Source of the DNA: Agarophyton chilense
Taxonomy: Eukaryota; Rhodophyta; Florideophyceae; Gracilariales; Gracilariaceae
DNA length: 64,000 nt
Reading direction: 5' to 3'
NCBI GenBank assembly: GCA_030374765.1
Contig: JARGXX010000031.1
Location: 1 to 64,000 of the forward strand
Program-made: the position numbers and the translations under genes
In this document: positions 1-10,058 of the stretch, piece by piece
Numbering within the stretch: the first letter of the stretch is position 1
How the letters are laid out: every line of letters starts with the position of its first letter
The notes under the pieces: generated by a model
Databases searched by the model: none
What the model saw: the letters and a program-made list of their open reading frames with translations, nothing else
Told to the model about the DNA's origin: nothing

Positions 1-2089
1 GTCTGTGTGCAAGTGACGGGAACCGACCAAATCGAAGAAAGTGCAATCGATTCAACAGTTCTCCGATGTTGCACACAAGCTGCACGCGTTCGGAGAACGT
101 GGGCACCACACTGGACAAACGCTTAACAATGTACGGGAAAAGCACATGCGCGCAAACATAACGCAGCTTGTGCGTAGCGGTCAGCGGGACCACTTTTGCA
201 GCAGTGCAGCTGAACCTCAAATTATGCAGAGACAGTCCGGGAGTAGAGGCATTCAAGTTGGCTGTATTCATGAAAGCTACCAACCGGAGAAACAAATGGA
301 TTTCAGGCTTGACTGAGGCCATGCTTATGTTACAGCTACGAGAGAGCTCATTTGACAGAGACAGAAACAAAGAGTGCAGTTCCTCATCGAGTCGCAAGGC
401 GTCCAGTTGAACGACTCGATGGGGCAGAGCCATGACGAACGATGAGCAAGCGTCAAAGTCGCGAGCCTGATGTCATTTGTTCCAACAAACGTTCGGAACA
501 TGGAGTGAGAGCGTAATTGTGCTATGCAATTTGCCCTACGGGCTCAAAGTGGCAGCCTAATTTTTCGGTTTTGCTTTGATTGTCAAGCAGAGCATACGAC
601 GGTACAGTATCTATGGGGTTTAATCCACCTTCGACAGAGACGGTTGCTCTAGTGCGAGGCACGAGCTAGCGTTGTCGCAGTAAGCGTTGTAAACGGCGTC
701 CAATGCTTTCAAGGCTGCGAGAGAATGTCAGAAGTCATATCACACCCATCGAACATCGAGTGTAGAATGCCAAAATGGGCAATGCGCACCACTTACCAAT
801 GGGGGCTACGAACATCTGTCCAACAAACTTCATAATCTCTGTGCGGTGACGTGGGAGTTAGCTTTGTTGCTCGTTGTGTGCCGGCAGAGGGAGCCGTTCA
901 ACGTACTGGATAAAGGCTGCTTGTAAACCGCATAGCCATCAGCGCACACCTTCATCAATTCCTCCTTGGAAGCGATACTTTTCAAATAGAAGTATTCCTG
1001 TTCCTTAGGTTCAGCTATGCAAACCAGAACGATGTAAGAATTCTACTGCGCTGCCTTCTGAGAAGATCAAATCGCTGAAGGGATAACGTACAGCTTGTTT
1101 TCGATCGCTCCAAGTATTCGGTAAGTACGGCCGAGACTGCAACGCCGACTCCAACCACAGAAACCCCGAAAACCACTGCTTTCTCGTTCCGCGAGAGATT
1201 CATGATCAAATCGAAGATATTGAGATGCGTCACCAGCGCCTCTGGCAATGTCTCTGGACAAAGATCTTTGGTCTCTTCCCTCACCAGACCAACTTGCGCG
1301 CTATCAAACCACTCCGAACCTCGCTTGGCCAATGATACAGTTCAGCGAATTGTTTTCCAGGCGATGCAGACGTTTGGTTTGTATTTTCTCAACAGAAACT
1401 GCACATGATGTCCGCCAGGTTTTCGCGTAAATTCTCTTTTTTTTTACAGGCGATGTTTCAGAAGATGATTCATCTTCATCTCTCCGTTGACGCTTGTGTC
1501 TGGGCGTCACTTCCACCCACTCCCGCTTCGATTTCAAACTGTCCACTTACCTCAATGCAGGCTCGAAATCAACAGTGAACGAGTTGAGATCGATGAAAGA
1601 GCCGAATGAATGAACTTGAGAGTTAAGGCCCATTCCTTGAAACTAGAAACTTGAGCAAGAATACCCTTACCAGCTCATTCTGAATATGATAAGGTCAACC
1701 ACTCTTTCACATGCCAGAGCAATATAAATGTACAGATGAACCAAAGCAAGTATGGTATCCATTCGTTATGACTCCGTCATCTCCGTTACCCTCGACAGCT
1801 TTTCCGGTTCTTTTATTTCTGTACTCATAGAAGCAGGAGACACATTGCTTTCCAATGGTTTGATTTCGGAACCCTTCTTTTGTTTGATAGATATCCTTAC
1901 AAACTGATCAGGTCATTGATCATTACCTCCCAAGCTTCGAGCGGAGGGGGCTGTTCTTGCCAACTGCTCCGTTATTCAATTGCGCTTGAGTACCTTATGT
2001 TCCGAAGAATGCTAACGTCTCGTATCGAGCGATGGTGTACATGCGAAAGAACCGGAGAACAAGTGCTCATTGGGATTGACAAAGCACCA
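1..2089. other. Gene-poor DNA before repeat copy 1
   Basis: I recognise no gene here. Only short overlapping reading frames occur. The most protein-like stretch is on the minus strand at 1015-1203, about 62 codons with a hydrophobic run rich in Val/Gly/Ala, but it has no family I know and no clear splice partners. The 11-mer ACGACGGTACA lies at 596-606 and recurs three more times in the window. Confidence 0.5.
596..606. promoter_or_regulatory. ACGACGGTACA motif, copy 1
   Basis: Exact 11-mer also found at 28022-28032, 33216-33226 and 59376-59386. Here it overlaps TACAGTA (602-608). All four copies are noncoding. The function is unknown; it may be a promoter element or a fragment of a dispersed repeat. 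Confidence 0.3.
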
Positions 2090-2413
2090 AATTCTTTTAA
2101 TCATTGACTGCAGAGCGGTGAAACATGTTCATGAATCGTGGAAAGAAGCCAAAATGGTGTTTTCTAAGGGTTGTCAGCCAGGGAGATTATCTACGAAATA
2201 CCGGCAACGACTGAAGCGCTCTCGCAGCCAGCAAGTATGGAATAAGACATGTCACGTCCGAGTATCTTGCTTATCGGAACGTTCGCTCAGGGTCGACCGG
2301 AGGAACACCCACATGTACGCCGTTTTCAACGTCTGAGTCCGGATTTATGGCCTCTGCCTGCGTTAAAAGATGCTAGAAAAGAGCGCGACAACACCAGTAT
2401 CCTTGCACTCCGG

Positions 2414-2420
2414 TATAAAA
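2414..2420 (+). promoter_or_regulatory. TATA-like box 1 in repeat copy 1
   Basis: TATAAAA preceded by CGG and followed about 18 bases later by GAGCCG. The second TATA-like box of the same repeat (3320-3327) has the same surroundings. Conserved in copy 2 at 34448-34454. Promoter activity is inferred from sequence only. Confidence 0.35.
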
Positions 2421-3319
2421 GTATACTGGAGCCGATAATTTACCTGAGGGGGGCCCAGCTCACGCCAGAGGCAGACCAACCATCTTCGCGCTTTATCCAA
2501 AGCCTGGAGCGTCTATCTGACCTTGCAGCCGTTGCGGTGCGTTACAGCGTTGGAACGAAAGAGAAGAAAATAAATCTGCACACAAGATGAAAAGTGGCAA
2601 GTACAGAGAAATTGTTAGCCAAAGGGTTTTAGGTTGTTATTGGATACCCACTCTACTGCAATGACGCCGGGAATTTGAAAACATGTATGCTTATCAAAAG
2701 CCAAAGTCGAAGACAAGAATGACAATTAGAGGCTGGACAACTGGCACCGAAGATGAACTGCCTAACGTCGGAAAGGCCAATTAGGGCGAACATACTGTTC
2801 CAGAACAGGCACAGGTTGACTAACCACGACTTAAAACTTCGACGAACACATTTGCCACAACGTGACTAGCTCGTGTGTGGGTTCTGAAGAGGATACCATT
2901 GAATACACCGTCGTACCGCACGTTTCCATCCGCTGATAATTCGAACTATATCTTGAGAGCCCTCCAACTTTCCCTCTCTTTCTCTCGGAATGCCTGTACT
3001 ACGAAATGGGAATTTCCCAACTTTGAGCTAGAGGAGCTGTTTCCTTTATGAGTGAATTCGAAGCGTTGCAGACAACCAAATGCTTCATTCTTCGACAAGA
3101 GCCTCGTTTTCAATTTCAATCACATCACGCATCGTCACGCCATGGCTGACAATGTGCAACGCGATTGAATTTGAAGAAAGTGGGCTTGAGAATCCATTGC
3201 ACGCTTGGGATAAGAACTTCACATTCCATAGACACGCAAAACGTTTTTTATGTCTGTCACTCTCGCTCACACCGCCTCTCAAAACGTGCCAAACGGCCTA
3301 TTCAGCCCTCTCATTTCGG

Positions 3320-3327
3320 TATAAATA
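3320..3327 (+). promoter_or_regulatory. TATA-like box 2 in repeat copy 1
   Basis: TATAAATA in the context CGG-TATAAATA, with GAGCCG about 18 bases downstream, mirroring the box at 2414. Conserved in copy 2 at 35354-35361. It could start a transcript that includes the stem-loop at 3484-3545. Confidence 0.4.
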
Positions 3328-3483
3328 CCAGACACACGAGCCGAAGCTGATCGTTTGCGTCTTCTGCCTTGTCGGTGGTCGCATCGAGCGCCAGGGAGCC
3401 AACCCTCTCGAACTTCAGCGCTGGGCCCGTCGTGTTCATCAGAATCATCGTGATCGGGTGGAACTGCGGCGGGGCTCCTACGT

Positions 3484-3545
3484 GACGGCCTGAGGGGGGG
3501 CAGCTCATCGCGTCGCTCTTTGGGCGCGATCGACTTGAGGCCGTC
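3484..3545 (+). other. Nested stem-loop in repeat copy 1
   Basis: An outer 8-bp inverted repeat (GACGGCCT / AGGCCGTC, 3484-3491 with 3538-3545) encloses an inner 6-bp one (ATCGCG / CGCGAT, 3507-3512 with 3525-3530). It lies about 165 bases downstream of the TATA-like box at 3320. The same sequence is present in copy 2 (35518-35579). It could be a structured RNA or a terminator-like hairpin; function unknown. Confidence 0.35.
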
Positions 3546-4358
3546 TTGTAGGAGGGACTACAACTCACCACAATCTTTTCTCTTGCTCATTGTTTTTCAC
3601 AGCACAGGCCTTTGTTTGTTTACCGGCATCTTCGAATCGTTCATAATCCACTAACTTGAGTCATTGTGTTCTTTTTTTGTACCCTTCTCACTTTCTTCCA
3701 AAACACGTAAACATTTCCTACGTTCGGTTTGGCTTCTTGTTCTCATCAGAGCCCCTTCATCAGTATGTACTTGTTGCCTGGAAAAACACGTTCATTAAAA
3801 AATTGTGTCAGTATTGTTACACTGGTGCCTTCTTCTTCTTCTTCTTTATTACGGTCTGACACGACTGATTCCAACGTGCCAGGAAACCTATCTCTGGAGA
3901 TAGTTTTCTCTCTTTAGAAAGGCCAAAAACTCGGATGGCTGTTGTCTTATCATATCTATCAGCGACTTTCCCTCCTTTTGTCTGGGAGGAGGGAGTTCGT
4001 CACGTCTAGCAGATTTGGTCAGAGGACATCTAAAAAGAACGTGATCGACATCGTTTTTTCACACCAGTGCCACAGTTGTTGCCTTGTCCCCTCGTTCGTT
4101 GTCTCGCTCTTATCTTGCTCTCTTTTACTGTACTGGAAGGAGATGTGGTTCTCCTGTGGATCATGTCTAGGTACGATTGGTGCGAGAAGAGATGGTTAAC
4201 GTTTTCATGGCCGTTGCCGACTGATAGGCAGGGAAGACTGCGCACAGGAACTTTGGAAAGATGTAAGCAAGACGGGCCTGATGTTTTGGGCAATCATCCT
4301 TTTTTTAAGAGTGGACCGTCTCACGGGCTCGTATTGCCTACGCTCCTCAATCACCAAT

Positions 4359-6062
4359 ATTAATTGCTCTCTAGAGCTACTTCTAGCAAACGATTCTATC
4401 ATCAATGGCATCCGGTACATTCGCATACCTTTTCCAGAATCACGGATAGTAGTCTTGCAGTTTGTTGACAACTTCCGGCGCAGAGTTACTTAGTTAACTT
4501 CGCTCGAGTGTACTACCAACATTATCAGCCGAGAGGATTTGTGTTGGAAACGCCGCACATGATTCTGCTCTCCCTCAGGAAAGAGACCACCATTAAGGAA
4601 CAATTCTGCTGAGTCACGAATCAGAAAACAGCATCCACTCTAAGGAAGGAGAAGAAGGGAAGTCATGCCAAAGTGTTTCGCACAAAGATTGAGGGAAGAA
4701 TCGGATCTTGGACTTCTTTATCACCCCAGTCTCCGATGGGAGATGGATATTAGCGTCTACGTCGAGACAAGCAGAAAAAAAGAAAGAAATATTGATATTG
4801 CGAGGGTGACGCAGATGTTGGATAGAGAATCGCGGGAAATTAATCAAACTGCTTCGACTTGAATGCCAGTTCTTCGACTAGATCTTTTCCTTTTGGCATT
4901 TAGCTCTTCTTCATGTACGCGCTACAGATTGACTCTTGTACATTTTTGGGAGACAGACAGAGGCATCATGCTTGTTCTGCACTTCGATATCTGCGTCTAA
5001 CTTCCATGGCATAGGTGGGACTTCGATACAAACAGACAACCCTTTTCAGAAATCGTTCGCCTTTTCACAATAACGCTGAAGAGCGTACGTAAGTTGTCGG
5101 GGGAAAATGTAGCCAAATCAGATACTGGAATCGTACATTTCCCTCTCTCTCTCTTGCGGGTGTCACAGCTTGTTTCCAAATTAGAACAGAGCATTATTAG
5201 TAGCCCTCTCTCAAAAGCCCCACGAATCGTACGTAATGGTGTAGACGTCTTTTCAGTGTAGAGAAGAATTGTTACAGCGATACACGAACACCTGTACAAA
5301 GCGAGCATGACGAGAGGAATTGTGAACATGATGATTGACACTCAGAAAGCTCGGGTGAAAATCCTTGCTGCACTTTTCGTCTACAAAATGATTCATACAA
5401 CGGTTTGAAATTGGAAATTGGCCATTTGCAAACAAACAAGATCATGTTTATACCAAGTCACTTGAAGATTTCTGCGACTCTTATCGTTGACCTGGGGGAA
5501 GTGAGTTTTATGTTCACGATTGACAGAAATGTGGTAATTCCCATTGTTTTCATAGATGTGGAAAGGAGAGTTGCAGCGTGGCACCGTTCCAGCTAAGATT
5601 TTCACAGCACCGAATCCTTTTGTTTCTAGAAGAGTGACAAAATCGACGCCGCCTAGAGTTCAAGTAGAACAGAGACCGTGCTGTCATCCAGTTGGGTCGT
5701 ATTCAGCCTGCACTGAAAGAGAAAAGGACTATGTGGGCGCCCGTAGACCAAAGGTATCAAACGAGGTTAAAGGCGGTGTGTCCGAAGAACATATCAACAG
5801 GAAGCCCGCAATCCCCAAGCGCCAGCCCACTGGTCATGAGTGACTCCGAATTTTCTTGAAAGGTGTCGTTGTTCGTGACAGAACGTTCTCCAAGCATTGG
5901 TTGTTTCACACTATGTTACCCATAGCTAGCATGCCCATAAAGGTTTTCTCATCACGAAGTTCGTAATTTTCTTGTTGGAAAGCAGGATGATAGACAGGAA
6001 AATGTTCGTTATGTACTTGAGGGTTGAACTTAGGATGGGTGTTGGTTTCATCCAATCGAGCA
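4359..6062. other. Intergenic DNA, no gene seen
   Basis: No recognisable gene or RNA. Weak similarity to the sequence after copy 2 of the long repeat continues to about 4470, for example a shared block around CCAGAATCAC. The repeat may therefore have been longer and decayed at this end. Confidence 0.45.
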
Positions 6063-7078
6063 TTATCTCCACAATTCAGGTAGCCGACGAAGCGCGTCCG
6101 TTTTCAAAGAGTGATCCAAATTCCAACAAATGGGCTCATTCCCAGTTAGCTTGAAGATAACAGCTTCGAGCAATCTGAAGAAGCCGGACTGATCCAGGAA
6201 GCCGTTCCACCAGCCAGAAAGTATACAGTAGTTGCCTTCATACGCGCCACTACTTCTATGGTGGGCAGCATGAGCTTTCTGTGACACAATGAGGCCTGCT
6301 TTTTGTAGAGCACGCACCCATGGTGCTGCTCGAGTCATGTGTGCTTGCCGGTGCGTTTCTTGAGAGAGAACAACAAAAAACAGGAAGGATGAATAAAATG
6401 CTTTGAAGGAACCTGGAAGTGGGGAGGAGAGTAGTAATAGTAGTTGTGGGATGGTGACAATCGTGAGTCTATACAAGTTGTTCGGCATGTCGCGAGAAGT
6501 GATGGTCCACGGGTACCGGTGGTGGCCTTGAAACGCGTCGATTTGATCTACGGATGTGAAACAGTCAGCATTCTATTGAGGTTTCCTCTGGAAGGGCATG
6601 GGTACTTGTACTTACATCCCACCACAGGAGTGTGTTTAGAACCATAGTTGTCAACAGCATGGTGGTACACGCCGATTGCGAAGTCAGTGAAAACGTAAGA
6701 AGCGAAGATGACCAGCAGGTCCAAACAGAAATCAAAGCGACCGTGCATGTGCGAAAAAACCTGGGCAAAGGCGGCAAGCGAAGTGACACCGAAGGAATTG
6801 AGCAGAAATCTCTGTGTGGGAGTGCTTTGCACGCTATCCCCCTCAGCGGTTAGTTGAGGCGCTGCGGATGGCTTCGTGAAGGTTGGGTTTGACTGGGACG
6901 GGGATGAGGCCTTCGGTGGAGGGAGTGTATGCGTGCATTTTGCAAAGATTCGCGGTGAAGTGAGGCGCGTGAAACTGGACGGTCTTCTCAATGTGACTGA
7001 AGGTCTCTGTTTCTGGCCGGAGGTAGGTATCGCGCCATATTTCAGGATTGTTCCCGCTCTTGCAAACGCCAATGACAT
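6063..7078 (-). CDS. FAD4: FAD4/CarF-type plastid fatty-acid desaturase (two exons)
   Basis: Likely a plastid membrane desaturase of the FAD4/CarF/TMEM189 family. In plants FAD4 makes the trans-3 double bond of 16:1 on phosphatidylglycerol. I join 7078-6616 to 6547-6063 across a 68-base intron, giving 315 residues; the splice rebuilds the conserved block from Gly154-Tyr155 through QIDAFQGHHRYPWTIT. Histidine motifs: YHHAVDNYG (138-146), GHH (162-164), ETHRQAH (218-224) and KAHAAHH (245-251), followed by NYCILSGWWN. Hydrophobic segments lie near 92-110, 118-137 and 185-215. The N-terminus (1-50) is Ser/Arg-rich with no acidic residues, like a plastid transit peptide. It diverges from the TMEM223-like gene. 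Family assignment is firm; the exact substrate is inferred. Confidence 0.88.
6548..6615 (-). other. Spliceosomal intron in the FAD4-like gene
   Basis: Minus-strand donor GTAAGT at 6615-6610 and acceptor AG at 6549-6548, length 68 bases, phase 1. Removing it restores the conserved histidine block of the family; without splicing the frame ends within a few codons. Confidence 0.85.
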
Positions 7079-7709
7079 CGGAAATGAGTTCGGTTTGACA
7101 ATGAGTAGCGAGACTGTTGACTAGCAAAATGGTAACTGGTGTAGAGTAGAGTAAGGAATAATACTACTGCTTCACTGTGCAGCTAAATAACGTGGAGAAC
7201 GACGTGTCGTGCTGACCGTTCTGCTCTGATAGACTTATGGAACACAAGCCAGACGTTGGCGGATGCAACCTCGCGCTGGGAAAAAAGCTACGAGTGGCGC
7301 TACGAGGACACTGAGGAGGACGAGGCGAAACAAGGCATGAATGCATCGCCACGCCTGAGAGATCTTGTGGTGTGCTTTGCACTCTGCACAGTGGATGCAT
7401 TTCGCTTTGAATGTGAGGGCGTCGTTTCGGCATCGCAACAACCCTGTGTTTGTCCAATGGGCGCACTGCACTTGGCCCCAGAGGCGTTCTTCCGCCGCCA
7501 ACCCCCATATCTGACGAGTCGTTCTTTGGTTGGAGAAACTTCGCGATTCGGGAATCTGCGATTCATAGCCACGTGCACACGAGCACACGTTTGCCACCTT
7601 GCATGCGACCACTTCGTGGCAAGCCATGGACAGTATCTGTTTTTTCTTTGTCGATGCGATCGTCTCATCGCTCTGCTCGCGGACAAGGCGACCTCCACCG
7701 TCGCAAGTC
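7079..7709. promoter_or_regulatory. Divergent upstream region of FAD4-like and TMEM223-like genes
   Basis: A 631-base region between the start codons of two outward-facing genes. Open frames in it overlap each other on both strands and resemble no family. It presumably holds both promoters; I see no clear TATA box. Confidence 0.45.
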
Positions 7710-8333
7710 ATGCGTGCTTCGGCAATCACCGTAACACGAAATGTGCTCCGCCGTTTCTCTACAGCCCACCAGCCCGACACATCTGCCCATGTCATTTATC
7801 GTAACCCGCGTCGCCTGCGTGCCGCAGGAATGACAGCTCTGGCCGTGGGGCAGGCTGGATTCTGGGGAACTGCTGCCACGCTCGCGCATCAAGCCCCAGA
7901 GCCTTTGATTTCGACCGGTTGGGGATTTGCTGGTTTCGGTCTTAGCGCTGCATTTGCCGCATTGGTGAATACTTACTTGCGGCGTAATGTTGCCGAGATT
8001 GCGCTGCTCAACGGCGCTTCCATTCGTGTGACGTCTCATTCTTTTGGTGGGATGCTTTCCGATCCACTTGTTGTCGAACCGCACGGGCTGATTGCCGGGC
8101 CCCATCGAGATAGCCAAAAAGAACGCTATTGGACGTTTGGGGTGTCTTCCTCCAAGTCGCGGAGACCTTTTTATTTCTTCATTGATACTAAGAATGGTAT
8201 CTTGGACCCTGCGGCAATGGCCGCATTGGTGAATGGTGGTGAGCATCTTTTAGTATTCTCACACAAGCGAGACGCACAAATAATGAGAAATCGATGGCGC
8301 CAATGGGAACAAACATGTGGCAGAAATGCATAA
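7710..8333 (+). CDS. TMEM223: TMEM223-like mitochondrial inner-membrane protein
   Basis: 207 residues from the ATG at 7710, chosen because it gives a mitochondrial-type presequence (Arg-rich, no acidic residues, first ~25 residues) directly before the conserved core. The core reads Y-R-N-P-R-R, a hydrophobic segment (about 38-58), a second one (about 68-88), then YLRRNVAEIALLNGASIRVTSH and a C-terminal RRPFYFFIDTKNG block. This order matches animal TMEM223, which helps synthesis and assembly of cytochrome oxidase subunit 1 in the mitochondrial inner membrane. The frame is open further upstream to 7599, but the extra residues look unlike the family. It ends 9 bases from the stop of the convergent polymerase gene. 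Confidence 0.72.
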   Translation: MRASAITVTRNVLRRFSTAHQPDTSAHVIYRNPRRLRAAGMTALAVGQAGFWGTAATLAHQAPEPLISTGWGFAGFGLSAAFAALVNTYLRRNVAEIALLNGASIRVTSHSFGGMLSDPLVVEPHGLIAGPHRDSQKERYWTFGVSSSKSRRPFYFFIDTKNGILDPAAMAALVNGGEHLLVFSHKRDAQIMRNRWRQWEQTCGRNA

Positions 8334-8342
8334 CCATTCTGT

Positions 8343-10058
8343 TTAACAGCTTCGCTCATATGGAGCCCGATACGTTAGTCCCAGCGCTGCAAACACGTCC
8401 ATTTCGCTCCGTGGCTCTGGGTTTAATTCCACCCTTTTTCCACTGTTGCGATCGAACACGCCATGCTCGTTGAAAGTCCAGCCTTTCTTCTGGTCACACC
8501 ACCACCGCAGGTCGCGTTGAAACGGAGTTGAACCTGACCATGCGATGGTAGCAAAACAGAATTCGCGAGCGTCTCGAACCCCAACTAAGTCCAGTCGAAA
8601 TACTTTACCTTTGTATTTTGCCAAGGCATGAAGTACATCGTGTGCATATGGGAACATTGCAGACGATGCTTGCGAGTGGTAATGCACCTCGTTCCAGCCA
8701 TCTACGTCACTGCTTTCCTTCAGTATCTCGATAACTATTCCTTTGTTTTGGAGTCGTTTGACAAGCTCTCTGAGCACCGAATTGCAATCTTGTGATTTCA
8801 TCTCGCGTCGACAGTACAAAATGTCCACATCGTGTCCACTTTTCTCTCCACGTCGAAACCCCCCGCACAATTGGAAGCGAAGATGCAAATCGTTCTCATC
8901 TCCACTGTTTGCAATCTTATGCACCACATCCTTGAATGCGGAAGCTTCTTTCGAAGAAAGCGACTGAATACATTCAATATGCCGCAAGTAGCGCACAACC
9001 GCTCTGTCTTCTCCTTTATCACTTTTTTGTTCGCTGGCAAGAAGATCTTTCATACTTCTTATACCCAACTCGTCGTAAAACTTTCTCGCTTTTACGTAGC
9101 CTACACCGTAAACACGTTGAAACTTTGTCAGCGCTTTTAGTCTCTCATTTGTTTCCATCAGCTGAGCTTCTTTGACAACTCCAGTAGTTAAAAATTCGTT
9201 CACGATAGCAAGAACCCTCGGTCCAAGGGAATACAAGGCCTTTGCATCTTGGGCAGTTCGTAATTTGAAGGGCAAACACTTTAAAGCGGCGCTAGCTCTT
9301 TGATAAGCTCTTCCGCGAATGTCTGCCGATTCCACTGATCCTCCAGCTTGCTCCAGCCTCCTCTTTTTGGCAATGATCTCTAGAGCTTTACAAAGTTCAT
9401 GATTCGGTGCCTTGTACAAAGCTTGCGTCATTGTGCATCGTTCGCAAAGGAATTTTGGCAAGCTCCTCAGAAACATTACCTTCTCCTTCAGTTCACTGCT
9501 TTCATCGAGGCGCTTGTGACACCAGACCGGTAGAACCTGTGACGTTTCTCCTTCATTGAGCGTCGTATCAATCGCGGTCTCCTCACTTTCCGGAAATGAG
9601 GTGGAATTTGACTCTGCGACTTTTTCGGTATTGGTTTGCTCTAGAATATACTGTGTTTCGGACCGCCATTCTTGCTCAGTTAATACTTTGGTCGCCCACC
9701 CTCTCGCGACATAGATTTTCCTGCCCGTGTGATTTATTTTATCCCTTAAGACAATGCGTGCCCTTTCCCGATCATCCGTGACGACGATAAGTTCTGAACA
9801 CGTGATATGGGTTTTATTTGAACTTGGCTCTTCAATATCTAGGACGTGTGCGCCGGCACGCTGCATGTTTCGAGTAATCACTTTTTGTTGAAGTCTTCTT
9901 ATAGGTTTCAGGATGACAATTATCGGTCTTTCGCTATTGTATCGTGAAAGAAAGCAGCTCGGCCCGTCACGGCTTTCTTTGGAGCGTGATAAATCACTAA
10001 AGCGTGGCCTCTTTTTGTTGGGGCTGAGATCATCACTAGAATTATCTCTGGATGGCAT
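8343..10058 (-). CDS. X-family DNA polymerase (Pol mu/lambda/TdT-like)
   Basis: 571 residues, single exon. A basic N-terminus with a possible nuclear signal (KKRPRF, 15-20) leads into a BRCT-like domain (about 45-130). Next are an 8-kDa-type domain with helix-hairpin-helix (about 255-300), a second hairpin (VYGVGYVKARKFYDELG, 316-332), and the polymerase palm: GGFRRGEKSGHDVDILY (399-415) with catalytic D410 and D412, and third Asp D490 in RLDLVGV. The ternary-complex motif is A506-W507-S-G-S. Pol beta and lambda normally have Tyr-Phe there, while Pol mu and TdT have Gly-Trp. The C-terminus ends in the family pattern Y-x-x-P-x-x-R. Role: gap filling and end joining during DNA repair in the nucleus. 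Subfamily is uncertain. Confidence 0.9.
   Translation of the reverse strand: MPSRDNSSDDLSPNKKRPRFSDLSRSKESRDGPSCFLSRYNSERPIIVILKPIRRLQQKVITRNMQRAGAHVLDIEEPSSNKTHITCSELIVVTDDRERARIVLRDKINHTGRKIYVARGWATKVLTEQEWRSETQYILEQTNTEKVAESNSTSFPESEETAIDTTLNEGETSQVLPVWCHKRLDESSELKEKVMFLRSLPKFLCERCTMTQALYKAPNHELCKALEIIAKKRRLEQAGGSVESADIRGRAYQRASAALKCLPFKLRTAQDAKALYSLGPRVLAIVNEFLTTGVVKEAQLMETNERLKALTKFQRVYGVGYVKARKFYDELGIRSMKDLLASEQKSDKGEDRAVVRYLRHIECIQSLSSKEASAFKDVVHKIANSGDENDLHLRFQLCGGFRRGEKSGHDVDILYCRREMKSQDCNSVLRELVKRLQNKGIVIEILKESSDVDGWNEVHYHSQASSAMFPYAHDVLHALAKYKGKVFRLDLVGVRDAREFCFATIAWSGSTPFQRDLRWWCDQKKGWTFNEHGVFDRNSGKRVELNPEPRSEMDVFAALGLTYRAPYERSC

Larger units (their letters stand above)
2090..4358 (+). 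repeat. Long dispersed direct repeat, copy 1
   Basis: This segment matches 34124-36410 in the same orientation at a constant offset of 32034 bases over most of its length. By eye the central part (about 2590-4140) is nearly identical, with only a handful of substitutions. The first ~450 bases carry more substitutions, and after about 4230 the copies diverge with indels until a last shared block ending 4358. It contains two TATA-like boxes, a potential stem-loop and a (CTT)n run. No transposase, reverse transcriptase or clear terminal repeats are visible, so class is unknown: an LTR-like or non-autonomous mobile element, or a segmental duplication. A 137-codon frame at 3080-3493 is shared by both copies but resembles nothing I know. 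Confidence 0.85.

Noticed and set aside
1015..1546. Possible membrane protein on the minus strand
   Set aside because: The longer frame has no suitable ATG, a T9 run and frame changes break it, and no family is known; kept only as a remark.
2434..2580. U1-snRNA-like start (ATAATTTACCTG) after a TATA-like box
   Set aside because: The 5' end differs from the invariant ATACTTACCTG, the box-to-start distance is too short, and no Sm site or stem-loops of U1 could be matched.
3080..3493. 137-codon frame shared by both long-repeat copies
   Set aside because: Conservation reflects near-identity of the whole repeat core. The frame spans a TATA-like box and resembles no protein.
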